From: Pholis gunnellus
Lineage: Eukaryota > Chordata > Actinopteri > Perciformes > Pholidae
Reading direction: 5' to 3'
Length of the DNA stretch: 64,000 nt
NCBI GenBank assembly: GCA_910591455.2
Contig: OU342806.1
Coordinates: forward strand, 18,567,841 to 18,631,840
The notes beneath the pieces were generated by a model. It made no database searches. It was given only the letters and a program-made list of their open reading frames with translations, and was not told the origin of the DNA. Position numbers and translations under genes: made by a program. Position 1 is the stretch's first letter. Every line of letters begins with the position of its first letter. Shown here in pieces: positions 1 through 10,181 of the stretch.

Positions 1-100
1 ACATTATCAATGGTAATTAATTCACTCATGATAAAGGGTGGGGTGACGGGAATGAGATTAATCTCCTGATGTATATTCTCTGTGTTTTCTCTCAATTTAG

Positions 101-181
101 TTCTTTGAAAAGCAGCTCCTGAATGGAACAACTCACAAAATCAACGTGGCAAACATTCAAAGGGTTAGAGTTGCCCAATAG
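101..181 (+). CDS. Terminal exon of a third secreted mucin-like paralogue (partial gene)
   Basis: The exon follows a good acceptor (ctcaatttag), starts in phase 0 and encodes 26 residues beginning FFEKQLLNGTTHKI and ending RVRVAQ before TAG. It is nearly identical to the last exon of the mucin B locus (35070-35150) and related to the start of the large exon of mucin A (13186). It contains one N-glycosylation sequon (NGT). The rest of the gene lies left of the window, so whether it has a mucin tract cannot be seen. I do not recognise the module; it is superficially SEA-like but only about half that length. Confidence 0.7.
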   Translation, partial: FFEKQLLNGTTHKINVANIQRVRVAQ

Positions 182-643
182 AAGCGTCATGTTGATGTTT
201 AAAGACAGCGGTTCACGCTGGTAGAATTGTTTCAACACAATGTCAACTGGTGGTTCACCTTAATTGTTTCTTCATATCTGGAAAGAGCCTTTCGATAATT
301 TGGGCATACCATATCAAATGTCTTTGTACTCCACTGTGTGATCTACAACCAGTATCTCAAAATTATCAGAAGTATCTTGATTGCTCCAGGTGTTTGAACA
401 AAACGTTTTTTTGATTAAACACAGAGGTTTAGTCAAACTCTTGGGTCAACATGAGGACCTATTTTCAATTTATAATGCCTGAACAATATCCCCAAGAACT
501 GAAGATGTGCATTGAATGTGCACAGTAGAATGGGAAGCTCAAACCAAGCAATCTGATCTGTCAAAGAGGTTTTAAACAGGTGTCAATAATTCCCATGCTC
601 TGTAACTGGAGGAGGAGCTGCCAGGAAACACTGCACTTTCATC

Positions 644-689
644 ATGAATGAGGAAACGTTTCACATAAACACTGGCAACAATAACCTTG
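644..689 (+). other. Candidate vestigial first exon of another mucin paralogue
   Basis: An ATG within tcatcatga context is followed by 46 bases (encoding MNEETFHINTGNNN and L) and a consensus donor GTGAGT in phase 1. That phase and start context match the signal-peptide exons of mucins A and B. Upstream lies a GGAGGAGGAGC block like the GAGGGAGGAG block in front of A and B. The encoded peptide is hydrophilic, so it is not a working signal peptide. No following exon was found. An identical copy lies at 35612-35657. This is an inference from layout only. Confidence 0.25.
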
Positions 690-2807
690 GTGAGTGTCTC
701 ATACAAAGTGTTTGACGATTGAACCGTGAAAAGGAAGAAATGAATGGTCTGTCAGATGTTGCTGACAAAATGCACATGTTCGAGGAATATGAATCCGTTT
801 GCCTTGTGCCAACTATAACTTATTTTTCAAGCTTATAGAATGTATCTTCCTAACCAGAATGTGAATGCACTGCAAAAAGTTATAAATATTAATTCTACTA
901 TAGCCACTGCTGCTGTTATTATTATTCGTAATTTTTCCTTCTGCTTACTACTCTCATAATATGAATAATTTAAGGATATATAGGCATTATAGACTTTCTG
1001 GTTTTGCTTTGATGTAACACTAGATTTATAAGACAAGATTTGCTTTGATGTGATTTCATGTTATGTATGCCATTTCAAGAAATGAATGAAGAGAGATCTA
1101 TTTGAAGTACTTATTCTTTGATTTTTTTAATAAATTCTTTAAAAAGAGACCCGTTTAAACCTTTGATTTTAAAGCAAATATAATTATATATACACACATC
1201 TATTGTCCAGATCTGCTTCAAAACATTATGTGAAAATACAAAAAAAGTATAATATCATCTGAAAGTTCTAATGAATTGCCATTCATTTTGTAAAACATTT
1301 CCTCTATCTATCAATGTATAAATATCAGCAGAGAAACAAGGCAATAAACTAGCTATTTGTAAGATGTCAAAAAGACGCAGTGTGGTGCAATCTTTATCAC
1401 AGTTTAGTATATTGGATTAACTATTAAAAGATTAAAATAAAACATTGATGACAATCTTAACTTGAAGAATTAATCTATGGAGTTTCCTTTATCTGTGTCA
1501 ACAACTGAGTACAGTATGTTGACATAATTCATCATATCTGATCCACAACAGCCAAAACTCGTAAACCATTCCTTCTGAAAGACAATTGTTCCCATGAAAC
1601 AAATCAAATGAAAGTATGTGAATAGCTGCTATTATATGCCCGACTCTGAATGAATAAAGCCTTAAACAATACAAACATTAATCTAGGCTTACTAATCAGG
1701 TCGGGTGAGTTATAGTGACAAACTGTTCACAGACCAGCACCTATGCTTGGCTTTCTTTACACATTGTTTGTATTTTACAGAAATCTTTGAGCTCCACAAA
1801 GTCAATTTCAGCAGGACCTCAATAATCCATCCACTTCAGAAACTTGTCACCATGTCTATGCAGCCACCCTCTTCATCTGTCTGGAAACGTTTAAAGCCAA
1901 GGCCTTCACGCACGGCTCTGCTCAGCAGCGCCAACAGGTCTGCAGCCCCTGCTGCTCCCATCTGCAGGAAGAGCTCGAGTGCGCAGACCAATCTCTTCCG
2001 TTTTTTCTTCATCCTGTAAAAAAAAAAAAAGACATTCACTAAACATTTTATTCTCATTAAAAAACTGATGCTTTGAAGTTACGAAATGACTTGCATGGCT
2101 TCATCTGCAGTATATTTACCTGCCACACTTTCTAAAGATCAGAGTCGACTCACCTCTTCTCCTCTTTTAAGATCTTACGCAATTTCTCGGCACTGATCTG
2201 GCTGCTCGTAGCTTTGTCCTGCTCCTTATCCAGCGCTTCTTCTCGCAGGCGAATCGATTTCTTTATCGTCGCCGGGCAAAGCAAGACAGGACAATGGCAG
2301 GCAAAAGGTCCACGGAGACACAATCAAACACGCAATGCCCCAAGACATGCAACGGAGACCCCGAAATTGATCGGTATTCAGCCATTCATTCATTCATTTA
2401 TTAGTGGTGGAGTAAAAAGGTATGGTGAGGAGGAGGCAAGTCAAAGGTTTGAAAAGGACAGAAGAGCGTTAACGATCACACACCAGATGACAGAATGATC
2501 GAGAAATATATACAGAGAGTCACATATTTACCACAAGAAAAAGTGGTGTGATCCAAGAGAACAGTAGTTGGCAGAGAAATAGATGGATGGACAGAGGTAC
2601 AGGCAGAGATGTGCAGAGAAAACAAACATCATTTGTTCCCCATTGAGACAGAGAAGGTTTCAACGTTACCGTATTTGGGTCAGGGGCGCGGCAAACACGT
2701 GTGTCCAGTGGAGGAGTCGTTGTCATTGTGCCGTTTATTTATTTTCACACCAGCAAGGCAGGTGACAAGACCATGGCAGTTGGAGGGTCAAAGGGCAGAG
2801 TCCCAGG

Positions 2808-3252
2808 GTCGCAGACACACACACACATACACCAAAGCACTTCATCAGTATTACAAACCAAACAGTGTCGGGAACATGTATGCGTTTGTGCACAAAATTC
2901 AGTGTAAGAGGAAGTTGTGAGCTGTACTTGAAATACGAACGTTTTAATAACACATGCAACATGGCCTGGTAAACGCTTTCAGACTAGATTCGGCACCGTG
3001 GACAGCACTCCACGGTGCTCTGGTCCAGATAATGTTAAGTCCCTCCACCCCCCCGGTACCCCCACAGACGTTTTCACCTCTTTGACTGGTTGGACTTTAT
3101 TAGAAGGTGTAGGTGTTAACAGACTTTGTGTGCTTGTTAATGTCCAGGAAGTGTTCCCGTGTTGAGGATACTTTGAATTCTACCAAGGACTGAGTCCTTC
3201 GTCCAGAGGACTTTGAAGAATGCATGTGTGTATCCTCAGTGGCCATATTCAA
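2808..3252. repeat. Dispersed duplicate, copy 1 (pairs with 22728-23231)
   Basis: About 450 bases inside a TTC14 intron match 22728-23231, with moderate substitutions and several indels. Shared landmarks are a CACACACATACACCAAA stretch, the dyad CACCGTGGACAGCACTCCACGGTG, which is CACCATGGACAGCACTCCACGGTG in copy 2, and GTATCCTCAGTGGCCATATTCAA at the end. No long open frame is shared, so it is either a repeat family or a duplicated non-coding or UTR segment. The remainder of this intron (2261-3862) shows nothing recognisable. Confidence 0.75.
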
Positions 3253-3980
3253 CTGTTTTTTCATGACTTTCGTTGCATGAAAATAATTTAAAAAAAGATT
3301 ATTTAAAAGCAAAGAATTGTTTTGCTGATAAAATGAAACAGATTTAAATGTTTCAGGTAGATGTATGACCCCGACCAGTTTATAGCTGTGTGATACTGTG
3401 TATAAACAAACCAGGAATGTTTTATGTTTTAATATTAATCTTTAACTAACATTAAGCTGGTCAACCATTAGCAGAAACACAGAAGTTTCAGTCCTTTCTG
3501 TGTGAATCACAGACATTTTATTCCCATGATTGGTGAATGATCAGAGAGTGTGGAGTGGCCAACAGGGAACCAATTTGACAGGCCATGCATGAATAAAATT
3601 GAACTTGACCTCTATTCTGAGAAATCTGTCTCTTTAGTTGCTAATTACTTCACTATGTTCACCAGCTAGTCGTGAAATGTGTGTGTCATTTTTTGAAGTC
3701 ATACTTCATTGATATGTAGACTTAACAAAGCTTTGACATTGTTGGCAAGTTCTATAATAGTTAAGCCTTAAGTACACACAGTGTATACTCGCCAACTTTT
3801 CCCCAACCCGTTGAGTGTATGTATGTGTGTGTTTGTGTGTGTGTGGGTGGTGGCCTGCTCACCTGTATAGTGTCTGTGATCTTGCGCAGGGCCTCTTGCG
3901 CCTCAGGGTTTGAGTCATCCAGAGATAGAGCTCTCCTGTACAATCCCTCTGCTGTTACTAGTTTCTCCTGTTCCTCCAGC

Positions 3981-5267
3981 CTAGAGACACACAAACACAA
4001 GAGACCTCTGAGTAAGTAAGGTCAAAGATTAATGAATTAATAACACAAGTAATGTCAGCAGGAAAATGCTGCTTTTGCCTGCAGCACAGAGGCAAGAAAC
4101 GGCAAGAGCACAAAAGCAATCTTCATTCTGGAGACTATAATAGCAACGTCAGCATGTTTCTTTATTCCCCTAAACAACCAGGACAGATTAAAACTGCTTG
4201 ATTGCTATTACTTTTGTCGAGGCTGGAACTTCACGAGAGGAGGTAGGCTGCAAACTTTCGCCGCTGCTGACTTCCAGCAACGGAGACTAATCAAAAACGA
4301 ACTGGATCCAATTAAAAGTCAAAAATAGTATTTAATAAAAAGATAGCAGATACAACTGCAACCACGAAGGTAAACAATGCAAACTGGTGCACTCAATTGC
4401 AACCTAATGTTTTACAAATGCAATCTGAAATACACCATGCATGTTAATGTTCTCGAGAACAGAGTCCACGTGCAATTTCACTCACAGATCCGACCTGGTC
4501 AGTTAGCTGAAAAACGAATATTGCCGAGAACTGAAACTTTCTCTCTCAAACATTCTTTTTATGTTCTTTGATGGGCGGAAAGCGTCCCACGCTGTCGCAA
4601 AACATAAAGGCCGTCATCCGGGGTCAGTGATTGGTTTCCGAATGATCTGACCCCACCTCTATCGGTCCGTTGCTCATCTCAGTGGCTGGCTCCTTGTGAC
4701 ATCACCTCTGACATCACCTCTGACCTGGGACCGCATGGTCTTACCCAGGAGTCCTCTCTGTTGTTTTATGGGCGTCTGCTTCCCTTCAGTTGTCTCCGGT
4801 TCTCCTCCTCCTTTGTTGGTCATTTGTCCAGCACCTCTGTGTCCCCTTTGATGTCTCCTTTGATGTCTCTGGTCCTCGACCTATTCCCTTATATGGTCGT
4901 GAAGAGCCTGTCCTCTGCATTCCTCACTGACCCTATCTCCCCTTTGATCTCTCTGCCTCATGGCTCAGAACCCCCTAACCTATGTGACTGTACTTTGGTT
5001 CAATACTTCCAATGATTATGATTAAGACTCCTACAAGTAAACTTATTGCAAACATATAATATCTTCTATAAGTAAACATCCTGTAAACCTATATTACATT
5101 CCATAAGTAAATATATTGTGACTCTTAACATAATTTACATTCTCATCATTGTGACAATTTTATTCACCACTAGGGGTGCTATAAATTCTACTAAATAATG
5201 CTTCTTAATACTGTAATTCTCCACACTTTGGAAGATCTTACACCTCTGAACCATTATCAGTGCTTAC
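3981..5267. other. Intron of the TTC14-like locus, no gene seen
   Basis: No coding exon or RNA gene is visible. Around 4690-4725 the phrase tgacatcacctc is directly repeated. The block from about 4220 to 4760 is less AT-rich than its surroundings and may be a mobile-element fragment that I cannot classify. Confidence 0.5.
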
Positions 5268-5390
5268 TGTTTTCCTCTCTCCACCAGCGTCTGGCAGAGG
5301 TACTTCTTGGCGTTGCGGTGATCTGGACAGCTCTTCATGGCCAGTTCAAAGTCTGTTATAGCCTTCATGATGCTGCCTTTGTTAGCATAC

Positions 5391-6684
5391 CTGAGAATAT
5401 CCAATGAAGGAAAGACACAGAAAGAAAAAACTAATTAAAAAACGTCTTAAAAAGAGAATTCAATCCTTCTATCTACAGGGACTATCACAACTGAGATACA
5501 ATAATGCTCTGACAAGGACTTATTTCCATGTTCTTTTTTTATGACTTCTGCTGGTTTTGTGGTATCACGAACTAGATTTTTGAACACATTACTATTGCAA
5601 ACAGAGAGATTATAAAGTCAAATTTAGAGTCTAAATGTGTAAAAGAGACAATTATGTGAATATGTACAAGGACATTTGAACATTACTGCCATTTTCTGCA
5701 TCATATATCTGTTGTGTAGTTCATAAATGAGTTCCCTTTCTGTTATCTCTGGCAGCTTTTTATTGCAACATAGACAAGTTATGACAGGCACGGTTGTGGT
5801 TTCTGTAATAAGATATGACTAACATTTCCAATTAACTGAACACTTCGGCTTTGTTCAGGCTGCCAGCCCTATTCCGTCTTTTGGCATTTATTAGGCATAT
5901 CTAGACTGTATCCAGATTGATTTTATGAAGTCGGGACAGCACAAAAACTTTTTGCAAATTGGATTCAAACCACATTTGGAGCTGGTTTGAAATGCGATTC
6001 CAATCGGATTTCTACAGATGTGATTTCCAGACACTGGCCGCTCAAATCAGATCTCAAAGTGTCTTTTTTGTGTCACTCGCTACTAGCAGAGCACAATGGA
6101 GAACAACAGTCTGTGTTCAGACTCCGAAATAAACATTGTCTGCTGGCATTTTGTATCTCTCCATGACTGCAACAGGGAGCATCGCAATGTTTGCCAGCCT
6201 TCAGTTCTGCACCGCGGCTTGACGGCGCGATTGTTTGGAGGGTGAAATGATGTTGCAATGATGTTTTGCATACAGTCTGAACATAGCCTAACTTGATGTA
6301 AAAGAAAAACACGAAACACAGATGATTGCATGCTACAATCAGAACATATTTGTATTCTCTGGTGATAACAAAGACATTTTTTACATTTGAATGAGTCGTG
6401 AACTCAGTTTATCTGTGTGACATAATGAAGCGCAGCAACAGATATACCAGTTTGATATACTTTTTGATTAATCTACATCCCGTATCCCTTCATCCTGAAA
6501 CAAATTCAATACAAATGTGTCAATTTGTGTTCAGTAAAGAAAGCTTCAGTGTTACTCACACAACAAACATTTCAAGCATATTTGAATTCACTTTATATAG
6601 TTTATTTTTTAAAATAAGTGTTGGTTTTGTAAGTTCAGAGTTGTATATTTTGTAGTATTTTATCACGTCATGTTGTGTATTTAC
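5391..6684. other. Intron where the central TTC14 exons should lie; none seen
   Basis: In full-length TTC14 several exons encode the segment between the EELP...YYR and ATKGS...AIEDFELA motifs. I translated this interval on the minus strand and found no counterpart. The interval is AT-rich spacer. The flanking exons nevertheless join in frame. Confidence 0.55.
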
Positions 6685-6902
6685 CTGTAGTGTATGGGCA
6701 GCTCCTCCCGAGGAACGACACCCAGTTTGATGTGCTCCAAGTTGGGAGAAAGAGAGGCCTGTTGGAGGGAGACGGTGATTTTCTCCTGGTAGCGGTCGAT
6801 GTCTTTCACTGCAGCTGCAGAACAAGAGAGTTGAGAACTCAGAAGATTTGAAAAATATTTCTCTTGAGGTGACCAAATGTCAACACCTTTTCTGACGCCC
6901 AT

Positions 6903-8096
6903 GTCTATAACGCATTATAATCTGCTCATAGCACTAAATACTGACAGTTATAAACACTCATATATATAATATATTCATAAAAAAACAAAGCATTTCATTA
7001 TGACTTATAAATTCAAGTTCATTATAGTTCATTATTGCATAATTGTTTTTTTGCAAGGATCATAGTGTATTATAATTAAATAGTATGTGAGTCAGAGAAG
7101 CTATTTCACATGTCGTTCTCCAAAAAGAGCAATGTGGACAGCGAAACCAAGAACAGACAGACTCGTATATCTTCATTCTTCCAATGGAAGAACCAGTATG
7201 TCTCATATGTTCAGAGGCCCGGGAGATTATTAAAAGCGGCCAATGTGAAGCGCCACTACTATTTGAAATGAGAGAAGAACATTTATTTATTATTAGAGTA
7301 TTTATTATTCATCCAGTTAAATTTGAAAACTGACGATAAATATTGTTGAGATTGAACTTTCTTTATTTGATTTGATAGTCAGTTGTTGACTACATACAGA
7401 CGTTAATACAACTGATAGGCTACTTCAATAATCATGGCACTAAATAAAAGCACATGTTAGACATTATTGTGATGTTCCGGATGTACCTTTGTGTGAGGAT
7501 ATTCTCTCTAACTGGACCTCGTTGTATATTAATTGAATACACCTGCTCTCGTACTTATAGTGTAATGTTTCCACAAAATACTAACTCTAAACAATTGACT
7601 CAAAATATAGATAATACCTGAAACCTGGGCTCCGTGTTCTGCGCCAAGATGGCAGCAACTTTATTCACTTCTCACACACTTTGCCAGAACCTCTTTTCTC
7701 TCCAACTCTTTCCGTCTCACCTTCCACAATAAAAGCACCAGAAACATACACAGGAACACTGCTTCCTAGAGAGCTCTTAACGAACTCAACCAGGGACGTG
7801 CGGTCAGGGCTGAAAAAACAAATCATGATAAAATAAATAATATCTGAGTAGTTGGCTTGCCGGCTCTGGCGTAAAATACATGATATTGTGGCGGATCTTC
7901 TTAGTTAGTTAGTAGAATAGTTTATAATGGTGTTTGCAGTGTGTAAAATGGTTAACATGATTACATTAAGGAGACTTTTTTCGAAAAAAAAAAAATAATT
8001 CTCTTATTTCTTGATGAAAAGTCCATTCTGCGACATTCGGAACCGAGCCTCAGAACCGAACGGAGACCTTTTGAGCTTGCTCGGGTCCAAGAGGTT
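6903..8096. other. AT-rich spacer, no gene seen
   Basis: No supported exon or RNA gene. The upstream TTC14 exons expected here are missing. The stretch around 7490-7860 has the look of dispersed-repeat debris but no terminal repeats that I can pair. Confidence 0.4.
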
Positions 8097-9009
8097 TTAA
8101 ACAATACAAACATTAATCTAGGCTTACTAATCAGGTCGGAGGAGTTATTGTGATCACAGACCAGCACTTATGCTTGGCTTTCTCCACAAAGTCAATTTCA
8201 GCAGAACCTCAATAATCCATCCACTTCAGAAACTTGTCACCACGTCTATGCAGCCACCCTCTCCATCTCCCTCCGTCTGGAAACGTTTAAAGCCAAGGCC
8301 TTCACGCACAGCTCTGCTCAGCAGCGCCAACAGGTCTGCAGCCCCTGCTGCTGCCCTCTGCAGGAAGAGCTCGAGTGCGCAGGTGGAGGCGTGAGGCAGC
8401 TATGCGCCTGACATGCTCGCATCCTGGAAAATGAATTCAAGGCGAGGTGAATATGACATTAAAATTCATCTCTAATCTTCCTAATTGTGAAAATCGACCA
8501 CAAAATACTTACCGTTTGATTTTAAATAACATTGAATTGACATTATTCCTAATGTCACAAAGAATATCTTATTTTGAAAAATATCTATTAGCCTGTTAAA
8601 GAAAGAAGTCAAGTATTATTTGCATTATGAAACGAAAGTTGAGTATCCTGTCAACAATTTGAATTGGCTGGAAAAATATTTCCACAAATGTAGATTCGTC
8701 AGACCTGTTTCTTTGGCATTTAAAAATGAATTGGCCGTCTTTGTAAAATCCTCAGACATGCCCTGCAGAGGTTACATTTTTGTTTGAATAGTTGACAGAA
8801 AACAAGGGTGTGAAAAGGAAATTTCATGCAACAAAGGCCCCCTGCTGGAAGCAAACAGGTTTGTGGTCAGGTTCTCTCTAATTAGGTGGAACAGTGTCAA
8901 TTCAAAACAACAAACTGGAAAACAGTCCTTACAGATAAACACTAGATTAATTCACCATTTTGTTTTTGACTAATTCTTGTTTATAGTTTTATATCTAATA
9001 TAACTAAAA
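8097..9009. repeat. Segmental duplication, decayed copy 3 of the HECT 3' region
   Basis: Starting at ttttaaacaatacaaac, this block aligns to 36635-38955 but lacks the segment equivalent to about 37272-38695. It keeps the HECT last exon (8226-8423), the flank with gagtatcctgtcaac, and then intronic sequence beginning ccctgcagaggttacat, which corresponds to 38697 onward in the intact gene. It is more diverged than the 1-1986 copy and lacks the mucin exon, so it reflects an older or independent event. Confidence 0.8.
8226..8423 (-). pseudogene. Broken copy of the HECT-ligase last exon
   Basis: The 198-base block has the same length, acceptor position and stop position as the intact last exon at 36805-37002. 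It retains the catalytic context LPHASTC followed by ALELFLQ. Codon 8 (8400-8402) is TAG, which interrupts the frame before the catalytic cysteine. No upstream HECT exons are nearby. It is an exon-sized pseudogene fragment within the duplicated block. Confidence 0.85.
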
Positions 9010-10064
9010 CTATGATACAGAACAAATTAATCACAGCAATCCAAAATTGATTGGACCTCCTTTTCACCGTAGCTTGTAAGTGTCCTGCCGTTCTTTTGTG
9101 CCGTGTTCAGCTATTCCTGAAATATCCTTCTCCAGAAAGGCGTTGCCAGTAACTCCCAAATCCGTTTCTCCTCCTCCTTCAACCATTGAGAGTTAAAAAA
9201 CAAAGAATCTACACCAAGCAAAACGCTACATATGTCATAAATTCTTACATATCTTTCACCTTGAACTCTCACCACTACTACTAAGTTCTGCTAGCTAGCT
9301 TCAGTTTCTGCTTTATATCAGTCGCCGCTAGCCCGCTGACCAATCACGGCGCACGTTATTGCTGAGCCAGCCGCACATTAATGCTGACGTACTTGTAGGC
9401 TACTGAGAATGCTCTGGCACGTCAAAGAATATGCCCAACATGTCAAAATAAAGATCTGATTGGTTGAAGTCTATGACAATCAACAATATCGTCTCCATTT
9501 ACTTAAACTACAAAGTCTACCTAAAGGGCATCAGGCCTCTCTTACATAGAGACATATGGGTGAAATCTGATTGTATTAAAGCTCTCCTTAAAACAAGCTG
9601 TGCTGGAAGCAGTGCTGCAGGCTGGAAGCAGAGCAACTGAGGAAGACAGTAGCTGTGCAATGAGAAAATAAGCTAATGGGAAAAATAATTGTAATACATG
9701 TAGTGTATTTATGAAAAATGATTAAATTATAAAACAGCTATAACTTTGTCATTCTGTCTAGGCCAGCAGAGAAGGCTTAGCTGGCCCTGACGGCCCACAA
9801 CTGAGAATGGTAGAGTTTGAATTAACAAAAAACGGAGACAGAAGATGCAGAAAGAAATTCCATGACATGAATAAGAAACCTGTTTGACAACCTTGATGAG
9901 GGTTTCCAGTAATGGCTTTGTTAAGAGCAATGGCATTTTAATTGTTTAACTCATGTTAATTGAGATAATTGTATCTCTATTTAATTGATAGTTACTTGAC
10001 ACCGGCTTTTAAAACCAAGGAGTTCCTCAATGGAGTGTTGTAGGCATCAACTAGTTTTACAAGT
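9010..10064. other. Spacer upstream of mucin A, no gene seen
   Basis: No exon or RNA gene could be supported. The section around 9060-9430 is richer in GC and may be mobile-element debris. Nothing more specific can be said. Confidence 0.4.
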
Positions 10065-10123
10065 TATATAAAAGTATCCTCCGTCATCAATGCCATGTCC
10101 CTCCCTCGCTGAGGGAGGAGTAA
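10065..10123 (+). promoter_or_regulatory. Core promoter of mucin A: TATA box and GAGGGAGGAG block
   Basis: TATATAAAAG lies at 10065-10074, about 108 bases before the ATG at 10182. The block GCTGAGGGAGGAGTAA at 10108-10123 recurs exactly at 28646-28661 upstream of mucin B. The two 5' flanks align along this interval, so they descend from a common promoter. In B the TATA position reads TTAAATGAAAG, so only A keeps a canonical TATA box. Function is inferred from position. Confidence 0.5.
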
Positions 10124-10181
10124 TCCACACTCTACAACAACAACTCATTTACGAAGCACTTGTCTGAACCTGTAACTCATC

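Larger units (their letters stand above)
1..1986. repeat. Segmental duplication, copy 1 (mucin 3' end to HECT tail exon)
   Basis: This block aligns collinearly with 34970-36961, at a constant offset of 34969 from base 1 through the HECT stop codon (1836 versus 36805). Most differences are single bases or short indels. It carries an intron end, the terminal exon of a mucin-like gene, about 1.6 kb of AT-rich spacer, and the last exon of the HECT gene in antisense. Similarity stops after base 1986, inside the HECT exon, where the sequence switches to TTC14-like DNA. The left boundary lies outside the window. Apart from 101-181, 644-689 and the HECT exon I see no gene in it. Confidence 0.93.
1836..6902 (-). 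pseudogene. ttc14: TTC14-derived exons fused in frame to a HECT-ligase tail (chimera or pseudogene)
   Basis: Five exons on the minus strand join in phase. 6685-6816 is the end of the S1-type region, with KDIDRYQEK and EELPIHYR. 5268-5390 is a TPR ending KKYLCQTLVERG. 3863-3980 is a TPR starting LEEQEKLVTAEGLYRRAL. 2154-2260 has SAEKLRKILKEEKR. 1836-2013 has MKKKRKR, then LELFLQMGAAGAADLL of the HECT gene tail. Order and sequence match vertebrate TTC14, but the N-terminus, the central exons and the Ser/Arg-rich C-terminus are absent. Exon 6685-6816 ends in phase 2 and joins directly to 5268-5390 in frame. An open frame extends upstream from 6816 to an ATG at 6902, giving a possible 247-aa product. 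TTC14 is a TPR/S1 protein thought to bind RNA. Whether this locus is transcribed is unknown; it may be a decayed partial duplicate or a new chimera. Confidence 0.75.

Noticed and set aside
833..1036. 67-codon minus-strand frame with a hydrophobic stretch, also present at 35801-36007
   Set aside because: Both copies belong to a recent duplication, so persistence is uninformative. There is no splice, promoter or homology support; the one-codon length difference is a TTA-repeat change.
6073..6331. Minus-strand frames of about 80 codons in the TTC14-like intron
   Set aside because: They do not match the missing TTC14 exons and lack splice sites in a usable phase.
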